From Vulcanimicrobiota bacterium (GTDB taxonomy: Bacteria; Vulcanimicrobiota; Vulcanimicrobiia; Vulcanimicrobiales; Vulcanimicrobiaceae): a stretch of 64,000 nt of DNA. Below the pieces are notes generated by a model. It saw only the letters and a program-made list of their open reading frames with translations, was not told where the DNA came from and made no database searches. Made by a program: the position numbers and the translations under genes. Location: the NCBI GenBank assembly GCA_027307235.1, contig DAHUXH010000013.1:62001-126000 (forward strand), in the 5' to 3' direction. Each line of letters starts with the position of its first letter. Positions within the stretch are counted from its first letter, which is position 1. Shown piece after piece: positions 7,901-16,601 of this stretch.

Positions 7901-9236
7901 CGATGCTCCGGTCATCGAATGGGTGAACCATGCGTCGTTTGTGTTTGAATACGGCGACGTTCGCCTGATTTGTGATCCTTGGCTGCACGGAACCGCCTTC
8001 AATCGCGGATGGCGGCTTCTCTCCGAAAGCGCGTTTCGCCCCGAGGATTTCTCAGGGCTGACCCACGTGTGGTTTTCTCATCAGCATCCCGACCACTTCA
8101 GCCCGCGTGACGTGAAGCTGATCCCGCCCGCCATCCGAGCGCGCCTTGACGTACTCTATCAAGCCACGCTCGACAAGAAGGTCATCCGCTTCTGTCAAGG
8201 CTTGCATTTTGCGGGCTGCAGCGAGATGCCCGATCGTGTATGGCAACAGCTCGCCCCCGGTCTGCTCGCGATGTGCGGAAAATGGGACGACCGCGATTCG
8301 TGGATCGCCTTCAAGACACCCCACGCAACCTTTCTCAACATGAACGATTGCATGATCGAAACGCCCCGGCAGGCACGCGGCATCGCGAAGACGGTGGGAC
8401 CCGTCGATGTTCTCTTCACGCAGTACTCCTATGCGAGCTGGGCGGGTAACGACGGTGACACCGAAGCGCATCGTGCCCACGCTCAAAAGAAACTTACCGA
8501 GATGCGTTTGCAAGTCGAGACGTTCAATCCGAAAATCGTCGTGCCGTTCGCGAGTTATATCTATTTCTCGCATGAAGAGAATTTTTACAACAACGCTCAG
8601 ATGAATCGCGTCGGCGATGTGGCGCGGTTCATCGTTAACGGCCTTGGCCGTACGGCCGTGGTGCTCTATCCCGGTCAGCGTTGGCGTTTTGGCGATCCGC
8701 ATGACTGGAAACCGGCAGCCGAACGTTACGGGCGCGACTTTGACGCCATCCTCGAACGCGGGCCGTTGGATCGATCGCCGACCGTCCCATTCGAACGGGT
8801 TGCGCGCGCGGCGCTGGAGTATGTGACGCGCGTCAAAATGAGAAATCCCGTGATCGGATTTGTTCCAGGTTTGCGCACATCGGTCGATGTCACGGACTGG
8901 GACTGCGCGGTCGAATTGTCGATGTCCGGCATGCGCAGAATTCCGCGCAGCGCGCCGGTCGATCTGCGATGCGGATCCGATAGTCTCTTCTTTGCGTTGA
9001 AGATGCCGTGGGGGGCCAACGCGCTCTCGAATAACGGCCGCTTCGGCGTCCCGAGAAACGGCGACCGGCAACGATTCTTTCGATTCTTCCGGGCCGGCGA
9101 TTTGAACGATCATGGCTACGCGCTCGATCACCGCTGGGCGGCACGTCAAATCGCGAAACGACTGGCGCAGCGTGCAGCGACACTCGCACATCGACAAGCG
9201 CGAGCGAGTGTCACATCATCGTCCAGCGATCTGTAG
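7890..9236 (+). CDS. MBL-fold metallo-hydrolase
   Basis: 448 residues. SHQHPDHF places the HxHxDH metal motif at His64, His66, Asp68 and His69. The N-terminal half is a UlaG/CMP-Neu5Ac hydroxylase-like metallo-beta-lactamase fold, and the C-terminal ~170 residues form an extra domain without a recognised motif. The start is a TTG, since no ATG or GTG in this frame gives a full N-terminus; the best ribosome site lies about 50 bases upstream. The substrate is unknown. The ~180 bases before it hold no other gene. Confidence 0.8.
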   Translation: MLSDDAPVIEWVNHASFVFEYGDVRLICDPWLHGTAFNRGWRLLSESAFRPEDFSGLTHVWFSHQHPDHFSPRDVKLIPPAIRARLDVLYQATLDKKVIRFCQGLHFAGCSEMPDRVWQQLAPGLLAMCGKWDDRDSWIAFKTPHATFLNMNDCMIETPRQARGIAKTVGPVDVLFTQYSYASWAGNDGDTEAHRAHAQKKLTEMRLQVETFNPKIVVPFASYIYFSHEENFYNNAQMNRVGDVARFIVNGLGRTAVVLYPGQRWRFGDPHDWKPAAERYGRDFDAILERGPLDRSPTVPFERVARAALEYVTRVKMRNPVIGFVPGLRTSVDVTDWDCAVELSMSGMRRIPRSAPVDLRCGSDSLFFALKMPWGANALSNNGRFGVPRNGDRQRFFRFFRAGDLNDHGYALDHRWAARQIAKRLAQRAATLAHRQARASVTSSSSDL

Positions 9237-9350
9237 AACCGCCCGCCGCGTCTGCATGCGAAGGTGCGCCTCAATGAATGGGGGTGCGACAAAAGGGTCT
9301 GCCGTGGCGGGAGCCAATGGCCGGGCCATCAGCACGCTGGGAGGATCACT

Positions 9351-10592
9351 ATGAGCGCCCCGGTTCCTATCAATGTCGGTAATACGGCATTCATGCTTAT
9401 CTGTGCGAGCCTCGTCATGCTCATGACGCCCGGGCTCGCATTTTTTTACGGCGGTTTGGTGGGGCGCAAGAACGTCCTGACCATTATGATCCAGAGCTTC
9501 ATGTCGCTCGGTTGGACCACCGTTCTGTGGTTCGCGTTCGGCTACTCGATGTGTTTCGGACCGACGTGGCACGGGATCGTCGGGAACCCGATGACCTTCG
9601 CGTTCTTGCACGGCGTGAGCTTGCAGACCATGTTCACCGGCAACGATGCCGGGATTCCGTTGCTGGTTCATATCGCGTACCAAATGATGTTCGCGATCAT
9701 CACGCCTGCGCTGATCACGGGTGCGTTCGCCAATCGCGTCACTTTTAAGGCATACTTCCTGTTTCTGACCGGCTGGCTCATCTTCGTGTACTTCCCGTTC
9801 GTCCACATGATTTGGAGCCCCGACGGTATCCTGGCACAATGGGGCGTGCTCGATTTCGCCGGAGGACTGGTGGTACACGCCTCCGCGGGTTTCGCGGCGC
9901 TTGCGTCGGTGCTGTACATCGGACGCCGCGCGGTCGTCGAGAACAAGCCGCACAACGTTCCGTTGATTGCGCTCGGGACCGGATTGCTGTGGTTTGGATG
10001 GTATGGGTTCAACGCGGGTTCTGAACTGCGCGTCGATGCGGTCACTGCGGCGGCGTTCCTCAACACCGATGTCGCCGCGTCGTTTGCAGCGGTGGCATGG
10101 CTGCTGATCGAGTGGACCAACGGCCGTCAACCGAAATTCGTCGGACTGTTGACCGGGGCCGTGGCGGGCTTGGCAACGATCACGCCGGCGGCCGGATATG
10201 TCTCTCCGGTGACCGCCGTCATCATCGGCATCGCTGCCGGAGCCGTCTGCTACTATGCCGTTGCACTCAAGAACCGCTTGGGGTGGGACGATGCGCTCGA
10301 CGTGTGGGGAGTTCACGGGGTCGGCGGCTGCTTGGGGATCGTTCTCCTCGGCGTGTTCGCATCGAAGGCATGGAATCCCAATGGCGCCGACGGGTTGTTG
10401 TTGGGGGGCACCGCGTTCTTCGTCAAACAAGTCGCGGCCGTCGTTATCTGCAGCGTGTGGGCATTTGTTTTCACCTACGGCATGCTGCGCCTGATCGACT
10501 TCGTCACACCGACCAAGGTCGATCGAGAGGCTGAGGAAGCGGGGCTCGACATAGCCCTCCACGGCGAAGAAGCCTACCCCCTCGGGATATAG
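9351..10592 (+). CDS. amtB: ammonium transporter
   Basis: 413 residues with eleven hydrophobic segments. It carries the two pore histidines of Amt channels, in DFAGGLVVHASAG and DVWGVHGVGG. The ATG at 9351 has GGGAGG upstream; the longer frame from 9264 lacks support. It imports ammonium across the inner membrane. No glnK/PII gene adjoins it in this window. The TAG stop (10590-10592) shares its last two bases with the left end of the palindromic repeat array. Confidence 0.96.
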   Translation: MSAPVPINVGNTAFMLICASLVMLMTPGLAFFYGGLVGRKNVLTIMIQSFMSLGWTTVLWFAFGYSMCFGPTWHGIVGNPMTFAFLHGVSLQTMFTGNDAGIPLLVHIAYQMMFAIITPALITGAFANRVTFKAYFLFLTGWLIFVYFPFVHMIWSPDGILAQWGVLDFAGGLVVHASAGFAALASVLYIGRRAVVENKPHNVPLIALGTGLLWFGWYGFNAGSELRVDAVTAAAFLNTDVAASFAAVAWLLIEWTNGRQPKFVGLLTGAVAGLATITPAAGYVSPVTAVIIGIAAGAVCYYAVALKNRLGWDDALDVWGVHGVGGCLGIVLLGVFASKAWNPNGADGLLLGGTAFFVKQVAAVVICSVWAFVFTYGMLRLIDFVTPTKVDREAEEAGLDIALHGEEAYPLGI

Positions 10593-10866
10593 GAAGCCTG
10601 ATTTCCGCCATGCCTTCGTTGCGGAGAGGCTCGTGTACCGTAGTACACTGCGCCTCTCCGCGCCTCGGCCTGGCGAAAATCAGGCTTCCTATGCGGGACC
10701 CTTCGTTGCGGAGAGGCTCGTGTACCGTAGTACACTGCGCCTCTCCGCGCCTCGGCCTGGCGAAAATCAGGCTTCCTATGCGGGACCCTTCGTTGCGGAG
10801 AGGCTCGTGTACCGTAGTACACGTCGCCTCTCCGCGCCTCGGCCTGGCGAAAATCAGGACTTCCTA
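10591..10866 (+). repeat. tandem array of three palindromic units, 87-bp period
   Basis: Three direct copies start their shared CCTTCGTTGCGG block at 10613, 10700 and 10787. Each unit nests hairpins: outer arms of 20 bases (AGGAAGCCTGATTTcCGCCA against its complement, one mismatch), a middle stem GCGGAGAGGC/GCCTCTCCGC, and a core GTGTAC-cgta-GTACAC. The third unit differs slightly (ACGTCGCC for ACTGCGCC, and an inserted A in the last arm). The array fills the gap between amtB and the TM2 gene. The open frames across it are by-products of the repeat. Related single copies lie at 14289-14396 and 40803-40910. Confidence 0.95.
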
Positions 10867-10922
10867 GGCTGGTGAAACATGGCTGGCTTCTTGGGTGTAG
10901 GGGATGGTGAAGGAGAATCCAC

Positions 10923-11321
10923 ATGACACCCTATGTGCAGATGTTGGCCGGTCGGATGCGTCCCGAGGCGCAGGGCGCCTTCAGCTACGACTACAGCAGA
11001 TTCGCGAAAGACCCGGCGGTTGCGTTTGCCCTCACGCTGGTCTTTGGGATCGTCGGCGGTGAGTCGTACTACGTCGGTGACTACAAGCGAGGTATCCTGA
11101 TGACGCTCGGGCTTCTGAGCGGCATCGGTCTCTTCATCACGGTGCCGATGTGGATCACGCGATGCTGCACGATCGTTGGCGAGTGCGAAGCGTACAACGA
11201 TCACCTTGCATATGCCCTTGCGTGGCAGTACGGCGCGGCCGATGGACCGGCCCCGCAGCCGCCGGCGCCGAGCGCACGCCCGACCATTGGTGGCCTGCCG
11301 ATGCGCGCCCCCGCCCGCTAG
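10923..11321 (+). CDS. TM2 domain-containing protein
   Basis: 132 residues. After ~25 polar residues come two transmembrane helices joined by a short GD-containing turn (residues ~30-80), the TM2 pattern, then a Pro-rich cytoplasmic tail. GAAGGAG lies upstream of the ATG. TM2 proteins are small membrane proteins of mostly unknown role. Its promoter must lie in, or read through, the repeat array that precedes it. Confidence 0.8.
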   Translation: MTPYVQMLAGRMRPEAQGAFSYDYSRFAKDPAVAFALTLVFGIVGGESYYVGDYKRGILMTLGLLSGIGLFITVPMWITRCCTIVGECEAYNDHLAYALAWQYGAADGPAPQPPAPSARPTIGGLPMRAPAR

Positions 11322-11352
11322 GCTCGCTTCAGAAGAGAACGCTTTCCGTCAG

Positions 11353-11381
11353 GCGTGGGCCAAGGAGTCTTTGGCCCGCGC
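11353..11381 (+). terminator. GC-rich hairpin after the TM2 gene
   Basis: GCGTGGGCCAAG is followed by a short loop and CTTTGGCCCGCGC, an almost perfect stem 32 bases past the TM2 stop codon. No T-run follows, so it is not a classical intrinsic terminator. It could also be a 3' stabilising hairpin. Confidence 0.4.
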
Positions 11382-11453
11382 CTGCGAGAACGTGACGTTC
11401 GAAACCTCGCCCGTCGCGAGGCAACAAGCCGCAGTTGTCGGGAGGACTAAGGC

Positions 11454-14222
11454 TTGCCGGATACGCGCACCAGAATCATTGAACACCTGCAAGCGGCCTC
11501 CGCGCCGTTTGCATGTTTCATTGCGCCGGCGGGGTATGGCAAGACGTATTTGGCGCACGCCTATGCGGCGACGTTTGCGCGCTCGGTGAACGTCGAGGCT
11601 CAGGGTGGAATGGCGGCCGCCGACGTTCTTCACGAGGTGGTCACGGGTCTGGATGCCATTTCCGCGTCTTGGGATCGCGACGGCCAGGCGACCTGCATCG
11701 TGCTCGACGCCGTCGAGCGATTGGACGACGCGGCCTTGGAAGAGGTGCTCGACGCGATGGTGCGGCTACGGCCCTCCAACGGCGCGGTCGTCGTGTGCAC
11801 TCGCCGGGAACCGCTCGCATTCAAGCTCTCCGATTGCATCGAACCGCATCTGCTGGTCGTCTTCCGGCGCGACGACATCGCGTTGACGCTCGAAGAACTC
11901 AAGGCGAAGGTTTCCCCGGGAGCACTCGACGCGAAGACCTTCTATGCGATTCACTATCTGACGCTGGGTTGGCCGGTCGTAGCGCTCTATGTCGTGCGCG
12001 CGGCGGTGCGCGGCGCGTTCGAACAAGATCCGCTGCGCATAGGGCATCCGGCACTCAACGACATTCTGGACTGGATCGACACCAACGCGATGCGCACGCT
12101 CCCGGCGGAGCTGCGCGACATGCTCATCTATTGCATTGCCTGCGGTGACGTCAGACCTTCCGACTTCGATGAGCTGTATGCCGAAAACAATGCCCGTCCC
12201 GATATCATGCTCTGTCGCAACGCGCAGCGTGCCGACATCGGCTTCACCGGCGAGATTCGCGTGCATCCGATGCTCCGGTTCTTTATTCACGCGCGGTACG
12301 CGTCGGATCTCGAACTCGAAGCGCGCAGCGCCGCGCGCGACTTGCTCGACCAGGGCAACCCGGTCCGTGCCGCGCGCGCGCTCCTCACGATCGGGGATTT
12401 CAAAGGTGCTGCGGATATTCTTGATGCCGTCGAGTTCGAGAAAGCGATGGAGTGCGGGAGCTACGCCTATCCGGGCATGACGCTTGAGTTCTTCAATCCC
12501 ATCAAGCCGCCGTACGCGCTCTATCCGATGCTGTGGCTCAGTCTGATCCCGTGTCGCCGTTACGTCGAATCACCGTCGGTGCTGGCGCGCGAAGGCGCGG
12601 ACATCTTGGAATTGCACGTCACGAAGACGTCGGCACGCGCTCGTCTGTGGATCGTGGCGTCGGTGTCGATGCTCTTCGCCGAAGGCGGCGATCTCGAGTC
12701 GGCGCGGCGCTATCGGGAGCAACTCGATCGGATGGAGCCGACCGGCGAGAGCGATGACCTTGAACTCGAGACCGTGCGCGAGATCGCGAGCATGTACCTG
12801 GACATCCAGCGCGGGCAGTTCGTGTCGGCGCGCGATCGGTGGCGTAAGAACGGTCCGCGATTGGCACGATACCCGACCTTGTATGCGCTGCATCTGCGGG
12901 TTGCCATGCGGATCGCGACGGCGACCGGTGAGTATGCCTCGGGCGAAGAGCCGCTGCGGATGCTGTTGTCGTTTTCGCATCTGGGAGGATGTGCGTCGCT
13001 CGCGGCTTCGGGCGGACTGGAAGCGACATTCGTCGCCTGGCTCAAGAACGATGAGGCGAACTTCACGCTTCAGCGCAGCGAATTCGCTCGGCTGGTGCGC
13101 AGCTACGACGTCCCCGCCCTGTGGCGGTGCTTGGCGGCCTTCTTCGGGAACGATCTGCATCCGGGCATGCCGGCGGATCCCTTCGCCGACGCGCGTGCGG
13201 TCTTGATCCTCGCAGTCGACTGCGAAGACGAACGTTCCGTGCACTTGGCGCAACGGGTGGTGGACATCTCCAGAGACGCTTGGAACCCGGTGGTGCGTAT
13301 CGGGGCGCGCATGGTCGGGTATCTTCGCGAGCTACCCGGCCGTGAAGCGCTGCTGCGCGAAGCGGTCGAGATCGCACAGGCCACCGACTCCGAGCGCATT
13401 CGCGCGGCGGTGTCGGCGTTTGTCGACGGCGAACCCGGCTTTGACGTCATTCGGCGTCTGCGCGATCGCATGGCGCGCACGCAGCTTCAAGCGCCAGCCC
13501 CGCCGCCGCAGACCTCTCAAGCGATCATCATCGATCTTGCGAGCGGCGAAGTCTCGCGTGCCGGAAGCCGTGTGCGCGTTTCGGAAGGTACGCTCGAACT
13601 CTTGGCGTTGCTCGCGGTGCGCGCCCATCCGGTCAAGCGTGAGGTGTTGGTCGATCGCCTGTGGCCCGACCTCGACGCGGTCAGCGCCAACAACGCATTG
13701 AAGATGTGCGTTCGGCGCGCGCGTCTGCAACTGGGCACCGCGGATGCGATCGTGACGAGTCAGAGCGCCTATTGCCTGGGAAGTGCCGCTGTCTCGACGT
13801 TCGAGCGTATCACCGCGCTCGGACAGGCAACCTTCGATCTACCATTGAGCGACGGGCAACGTTCCGAACTCGCCGACACCTTCGCGCGTTTGCTGCGAGG
13901 TCAGCGCTCGGGCTGGGCGCCATGGGAATGGTTCGTTTCGATCGGCCGCCAGTTGCTCGAAGCGATGCGTCACATCGGTGCGCACCTGATTGCCGATGCC
14001 TGCGAGCGCGGCGAGTTTCAGCGCGCGCTGCTGGTCGCTCGCGAGATGGCCGAAGTCGACCCGATCGATGAATATGCGCGCACCCGCATCATCCAGGTCT
14101 ATCTCAAGATGAACAACTGGGGCTCGGCCGTGCAAGAATTTCGCGAATACAGCGCCCTGCTCAAACGCGAACTCGGCGAAGAACCCTCCGAAGAACTCCG
14201 CCGCCTAGTCGACGCCTGCTAA
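11454..14222 (+). CDS. ATPase/BTAD-domain transcriptional regulator
   Basis: 922 residues. The N-terminus is a STAND-type ATPase with Walker A PAGYGKT (residues 25-31) and a Walker B-like IVLDAVERL near residue 85. The middle is helical, probably TPR-like. From ~690 comes an OmpR-like winged helix (GTLELLALLAVRAHPV, LVDRLWPDL), and the last ~100 residues form a BTAD domain (EYARTRIIQVYLKMNNWGSAV). This is the MalT/AfsR/EmbR-like layout, except that the DNA-binding domain precedes BTAD near the C-terminus. A TTG start is used, with GGGAGG upstream. The inducer and targets are unknown. Confidence 0.85.
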   Translation: MPDTRTRIIEHLQAASAPFACFIAPAGYGKTYLAHAYAATFARSVNVEAQGGMAAADVLHEVVTGLDAISASWDRDGQATCIVLDAVERLDDAALEEVLDAMVRLRPSNGAVVVCTRREPLAFKLSDCIEPHLLVVFRRDDIALTLEELKAKVSPGALDAKTFYAIHYLTLGWPVVALYVVRAAVRGAFEQDPLRIGHPALNDILDWIDTNAMRTLPAELRDMLIYCIACGDVRPSDFDELYAENNARPDIMLCRNAQRADIGFTGEIRVHPMLRFFIHARYASDLELEARSAARDLLDQGNPVRAARALLTIGDFKGAADILDAVEFEKAMECGSYAYPGMTLEFFNPIKPPYALYPMLWLSLIPCRRYVESPSVLAREGADILELHVTKTSARARLWIVASVSMLFAEGGDLESARRYREQLDRMEPTGESDDLELETVREIASMYLDIQRGQFVSARDRWRKNGPRLARYPTLYALHLRVAMRIATATGEYASGEEPLRMLLSFSHLGGCASLAASGGLEATFVAWLKNDEANFTLQRSEFARLVRSYDVPALWRCLAAFFGNDLHPGMPADPFADARAVLILAVDCEDERSVHLAQRVVDISRDAWNPVVRIGARMVGYLRELPGREALLREAVEIAQATDSERIRAAVSAFVDGEPGFDVIRRLRDRMARTQLQAPAPPPQTSQAIIIDLASGEVSRAGSRVRVSEGTLELLALLAVRAHPVKREVLVDRLWPDLDAVSANNALKMCVRRARLQLGTADAIVTSQSAYCLGSAAVSTFERITALGQATFDLPLSDGQRSELADTFARLLRGQRSGWAPWEWFVSIGRQLLEAMRHIGAHLIADACERGEFQRALLVAREMAEVDPIDEYARTRIIQVYLKMNNWGSAVQEFREYSALLKRELGEEPSEELRRLVDAC

Positions 14223-14246
14223 TTCACACTTTCCTACCCCCGCCGT

Positions 14247-14287
14247 ACGTAGGAAGCTCTCAGGCACGTCAGGCCAAGGGCGAAAAT
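14247..14287 (+). repeat. partial copy of the palindromic repeat
   Basis: TACGTAGGAAG, CTCTCAGGC and CGTCAGGCC, then GGCGAAAATA, reproduce pieces of the repeat's left arm and of its other arm with the core missing. It sits directly before the full copy, which begins with the same TACGTAGGAAG. It looks like a deleted tandem unit. Confidence 0.7.
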
Positions 14288-14288
14288 A

Positions 14289-14396
14289 CGTAGGAAGGTC
14301 TCAGGCGCGTCAGGCCGAGGCGCGGAGAGCCGAAGTGTACTAAGGTACACGAGGCTTTTCGCAACGACGGCCTGGCGCGCCTGAGACCTTCCTACG
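14289..14396 (-). repeat. palindromic repeat, single full copy, inverted orientation
   Basis: 108 bp. Outer arms beginning CGTAGGAAGGTCTCAGGCGCG match perfectly over 21 bases. The middle stem is GCGGAGAGCC/GGCTTTTCGC, and the core is GTGTAC-taag-GTACAC with GGTACAC. By core sequence it is the reverse complement of the 10.6- and 40.8-kb copies. The end at 14396 overlaps the TAG stop (14394-14392) of the minus-strand lipoprotein gene. It lies between convergent genes. Confidence 0.93.
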
Positions 14397-14937
14397 CTCC
14401 GGTGGCGATGTAGAATTCGTAACTGCCCGCATTCAGTGTGGTTGCGCCGGCGGGGATGGTGAGGTAGCTGTTGACGATGCCGCCGGGGCCGGTGATGACG
14501 GTGGCGGGCACGATCGTGAGCGAACTCCAGTCGGCTTGCGCGACGGCGACCACGTAGAAGAAGCCGGCCGGATTTCCAATCGTGCTCCACACCGTGCAGC
14601 CGACCGCGACCGAGGCGGCTGAGACCGTCGCCGTCAGCGTCGTCGTTGTGGAGAACTGCATCGCTGAATTCGCCGGCACGCCGTTGCACGCGTGAATGCC
14701 GCCTTGCGGTCCGAGTACGATTTCGCTGCCGGCCAGGCTCGAATGCAAGGGATACAGTAAGCGATAGCTCGTGCAGTTCATGCAGTGCCCTGCGAACGCC
14801 GAGTATCCGGCATGCGCGCCCGGTGCGCTCAGCGGCGTCATCGGCGGTAGGGAGTGTGTGGATCCCCCGCAACCGGCCAAAGCGATCGCGGTCAGTAGTG
14901 AGAGGGCACCAACCAGGCGTGAGAAGGGCATGAACAT
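14392..14937 (-). CDS. putative lipoprotein, unknown function
   Basis: 181 residues with a lipoprotein signal (LAGC, Cys23), then a low-complexity linker and a beta-rich domain. The second half has repeated Thr/Ala-rich strands (GIVNSYLTIPAG), like small secreted Eremiobacterota-type proteins. AAGGAG precedes the ATG by 4 bases; an in-frame ATG two codons on is an alternative start. The TAG stop lies inside the palindromic repeat. No function is recognised. Confidence 0.65.
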   Translation of the reverse strand: MFMPFSRLVGALSLLTAIALAGCGGSTHSLPPMTPLSAPGAHAGYSAFAGHCMNCTSYRLLYPLHSSLAGSEIVLGPQGGIHACNGVPANSAMQFSTTTTLTATVSAASVAVGCTVWSTIGNPAGFFYVVAVAQADWSSLTIVPATVITGPGGIVNSYLTIPAGATTLNAGSYEFYIATGA

Positions 14938-14957
14938 AGCGCTCCTTGCAGTGGGTG

Positions 14958-15428
14958 TTAGCAGTATGCGGGGGTAGGCGGTTTGGCCGCTACAGCAATG
15001 CGGCCGACATCGGTGGACGTGCGGCGCGCGGTAGCGCTGCGTTTGCGGCTCGCGCGGCGATCGAGCCAGGCGGTCGTGCTGTGCAGGCGATCGAGACTGT
15101 CGTCGATGGCACGCAGCGCGACGTCATCGCGTCCGTCCAAGAACGCCGTCTCGATGCTGCGAGCGATGTCGATCAATTGACGCGCTCCGACGGTGCGTGC
15201 GCCTTCGGTGAGATGGTCGCATTGAAAGACGACGTCGCGCTCGGCATGCGTGTGAATGGCGCCGGCGAGCGCGTGGAGCGTCTTGATCGCATCCGGGAGC
15301 CAGACCGAGCGCACGAAGCGATACGCGGATTCGAGATTGCCCTCGAAGTACTCGGCGAGCCGGTGAACGTCAGAGGCCACGAACGGCAGAGCGATCGTTC
15401 TGTTGAAGCCGGGCCGCATGTAGACCAT
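14958..15428 (-). CDS. Hpt-like histidine phosphotransfer protein
   Basis: 156 residues, all helical up to ~125, then a basic, probably disordered tail. CDHLTEGARTVGARQL at residues 70-85 matches the Hpt pattern (His, x, Leu, then GA and a following Leu), with His72 as the candidate phosphoacceptor. A paired downstream helix (IETAFLDG) fits the same fold. It could relay phosphate from the histidine kinase at 17.6 kb, but nothing in the sequence proves the pairing. It lies 20 bp upstream of the lipoprotein gene on the same strand. Confidence 0.55.
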   Translation of the reverse strand: MVYMRPGFNRTIALPFVASDVHRLAEYFEGNLESAYRFVRSVWLPDAIKTLHALAGAIHTHAERDVVFQCDHLTEGARTVGARQLIDIARSIETAFLDGRDDVALRAIDDSLDRLHSTTAWLDRRASRKRSATARRTSTDVGRIAVAAKPPTPAYC

Positions 15429-15625
15429 GATGACGTTCTCTCCCCGTGAGTGTCCGCCGGACCGTCTGGCAGTCCGACTACGTTGAGGTTAACGCCTGGA
15501 GGGGGACAAACTCGGGTACGCCGTCCGGCAACATCGGGAACTCCGGGCGGACACCATGGTGTTACCGCCGGTTCCACCGCAGCGGCAAAGGAGGCGCGCC
15601 GTCGGCCGCTAAAGAGCGCGGCGTG

Positions 15626-16597
15626 ATGATGCGACGGGTGGTGGTGCTTGCCTTGGTCAGCGCGCTTGCGGGCTGCGGCTCTTCCTCTTCGTCGCCCGCC
15701 CCGGGACCGGGGACTCCGGCCGGCGGGGGAGGCGTATCGAGCAGTTCCTTGGTCATCTGTCCGGCCGCGGCGACCATCTCCATTCCGCCGGTCGGCACGC
15801 TCTCTTCGATCCAAATCGTGTTGCCCGCCGCGAGCGTCTCCGGCTGCGTCCCGGTGACCGCGGCAGCCAGCGTCACAGCTCCTTCGACGACCGCCTCGGC
15901 CGCGCGCGGCCTTCGCACGCAGAGCGCGGCGCCGTCGTCGGCACTGTTCTATCTCTCCGTGACCCCGAGTGCCGACGTCTCGCTTGCGGGGTTCCCGGGC
16001 TTTCAAGTGAGCCGTCCGGCCGGGTTTCCCGCCGGCGTGCAGTATTTCGGGGCGCTCTTCGATCCGACGGCCGGACAGTGGACGCTCGCGGAAGTCGGGC
16101 CCGGCACGATTCAAAATGGCTTGACGCTCGTCATTGTTCCGGGCTCGGGTAATCTGAAGCTCCTCGCGGGCAAGCAGTACACCTTCGCGATCTACGCGGT
16201 CACGAGCGCTGGAAGCACTCCGACGCCGCCGCCGGGCTCGACGCCGACACCGCCGCCGGGCTCGACCCCGACGCCGCCGCCGGGCCCGACTCCGACGCCG
16301 ACCCCAACGCCGACGCCGGTGCCGGGATCAGTCATGGTGAACCCGGGAACGCTGAGCTTCATCACCACCGGCGCGGCTGCGGCCCAAACGGCCACCGTTT
16401 CGCAGAACCCATCGTCCGGGGCGATCATTGAAAGCGATACCTGCAGCGGCATCGCCACCGTCGGCCCGCCGTCAAGCGGCGTCTACACGATCACGCCGGT
16501 GGGCGCGGGGACCTGCACCGCGACGTTCACGCCCCCGAGCGGGGCGCCCGGGACACTGCACATCTCGGTGACGACGACCTCCTTCGGCGTTCAATAG
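15626..16597 (+). CDS. lipoprotein with Pro/Thr-rich spacer, unknown function
   Basis: 323 residues from the first of two adjacent ATGs. The lipobox is ALAGC (Cys17), followed by a Ser/Pro/Gly-rich linker and a beta-rich domain. Residues ~205-235 hold three TPTPPPGS-type repeats leading into a TPTPTPTP run. A last ~80-residue domain has paired Cys (DTCSG, GTCTA), resembling a bacterial Ig-like fold. The frame is open upstream to 15446, but that part lacks protein character. The 197 bases before it hold only a distant AAAGGAGG at 15587. Confidence 0.65.
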   Translation: MMRRVVVLALVSALAGCGSSSSSPAPGPGTPAGGGGVSSSSLVICPAAATISIPPVGTLSSIQIVLPAASVSGCVPVTAAASVTAPSTTASAARGLRTQSAAPSSALFYLSVTPSADVSLAGFPGFQVSRPAGFPAGVQYFGALFDPTAGQWTLAEVGPGTIQNGLTLVIVPGSGNLKLLAGKQYTFAIYAVTSAGSTPTPPPGSTPTPPPGSTPTPPPGPTPTPTPTPTPVPGSVMVNPGTLSFITTGAAAAQTATVSQNPSSGAIIESDTCSGIATVGPPSSGVYTITPVGAGTCTATFTPPSGAPGTLHISVTTTSFGVQ

Positions 16598-16601
16598 GCC
16601 G

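Noticed and set aside
9216-10562. 448-codon minus-strand frame over amtB
   Set aside because: Antisense shadow with biased composition and no domain.
10591-10866. CRISPR array
   Set aside because: Units are tandem and nearly identical without unique spacers, and no cas genes are present.
10574-10924. Repetitive protein frames in the 10.6-kb array
   Set aside because: They arise from an 87-bp repeat, a multiple of three, which stays open in several frames on both strands.
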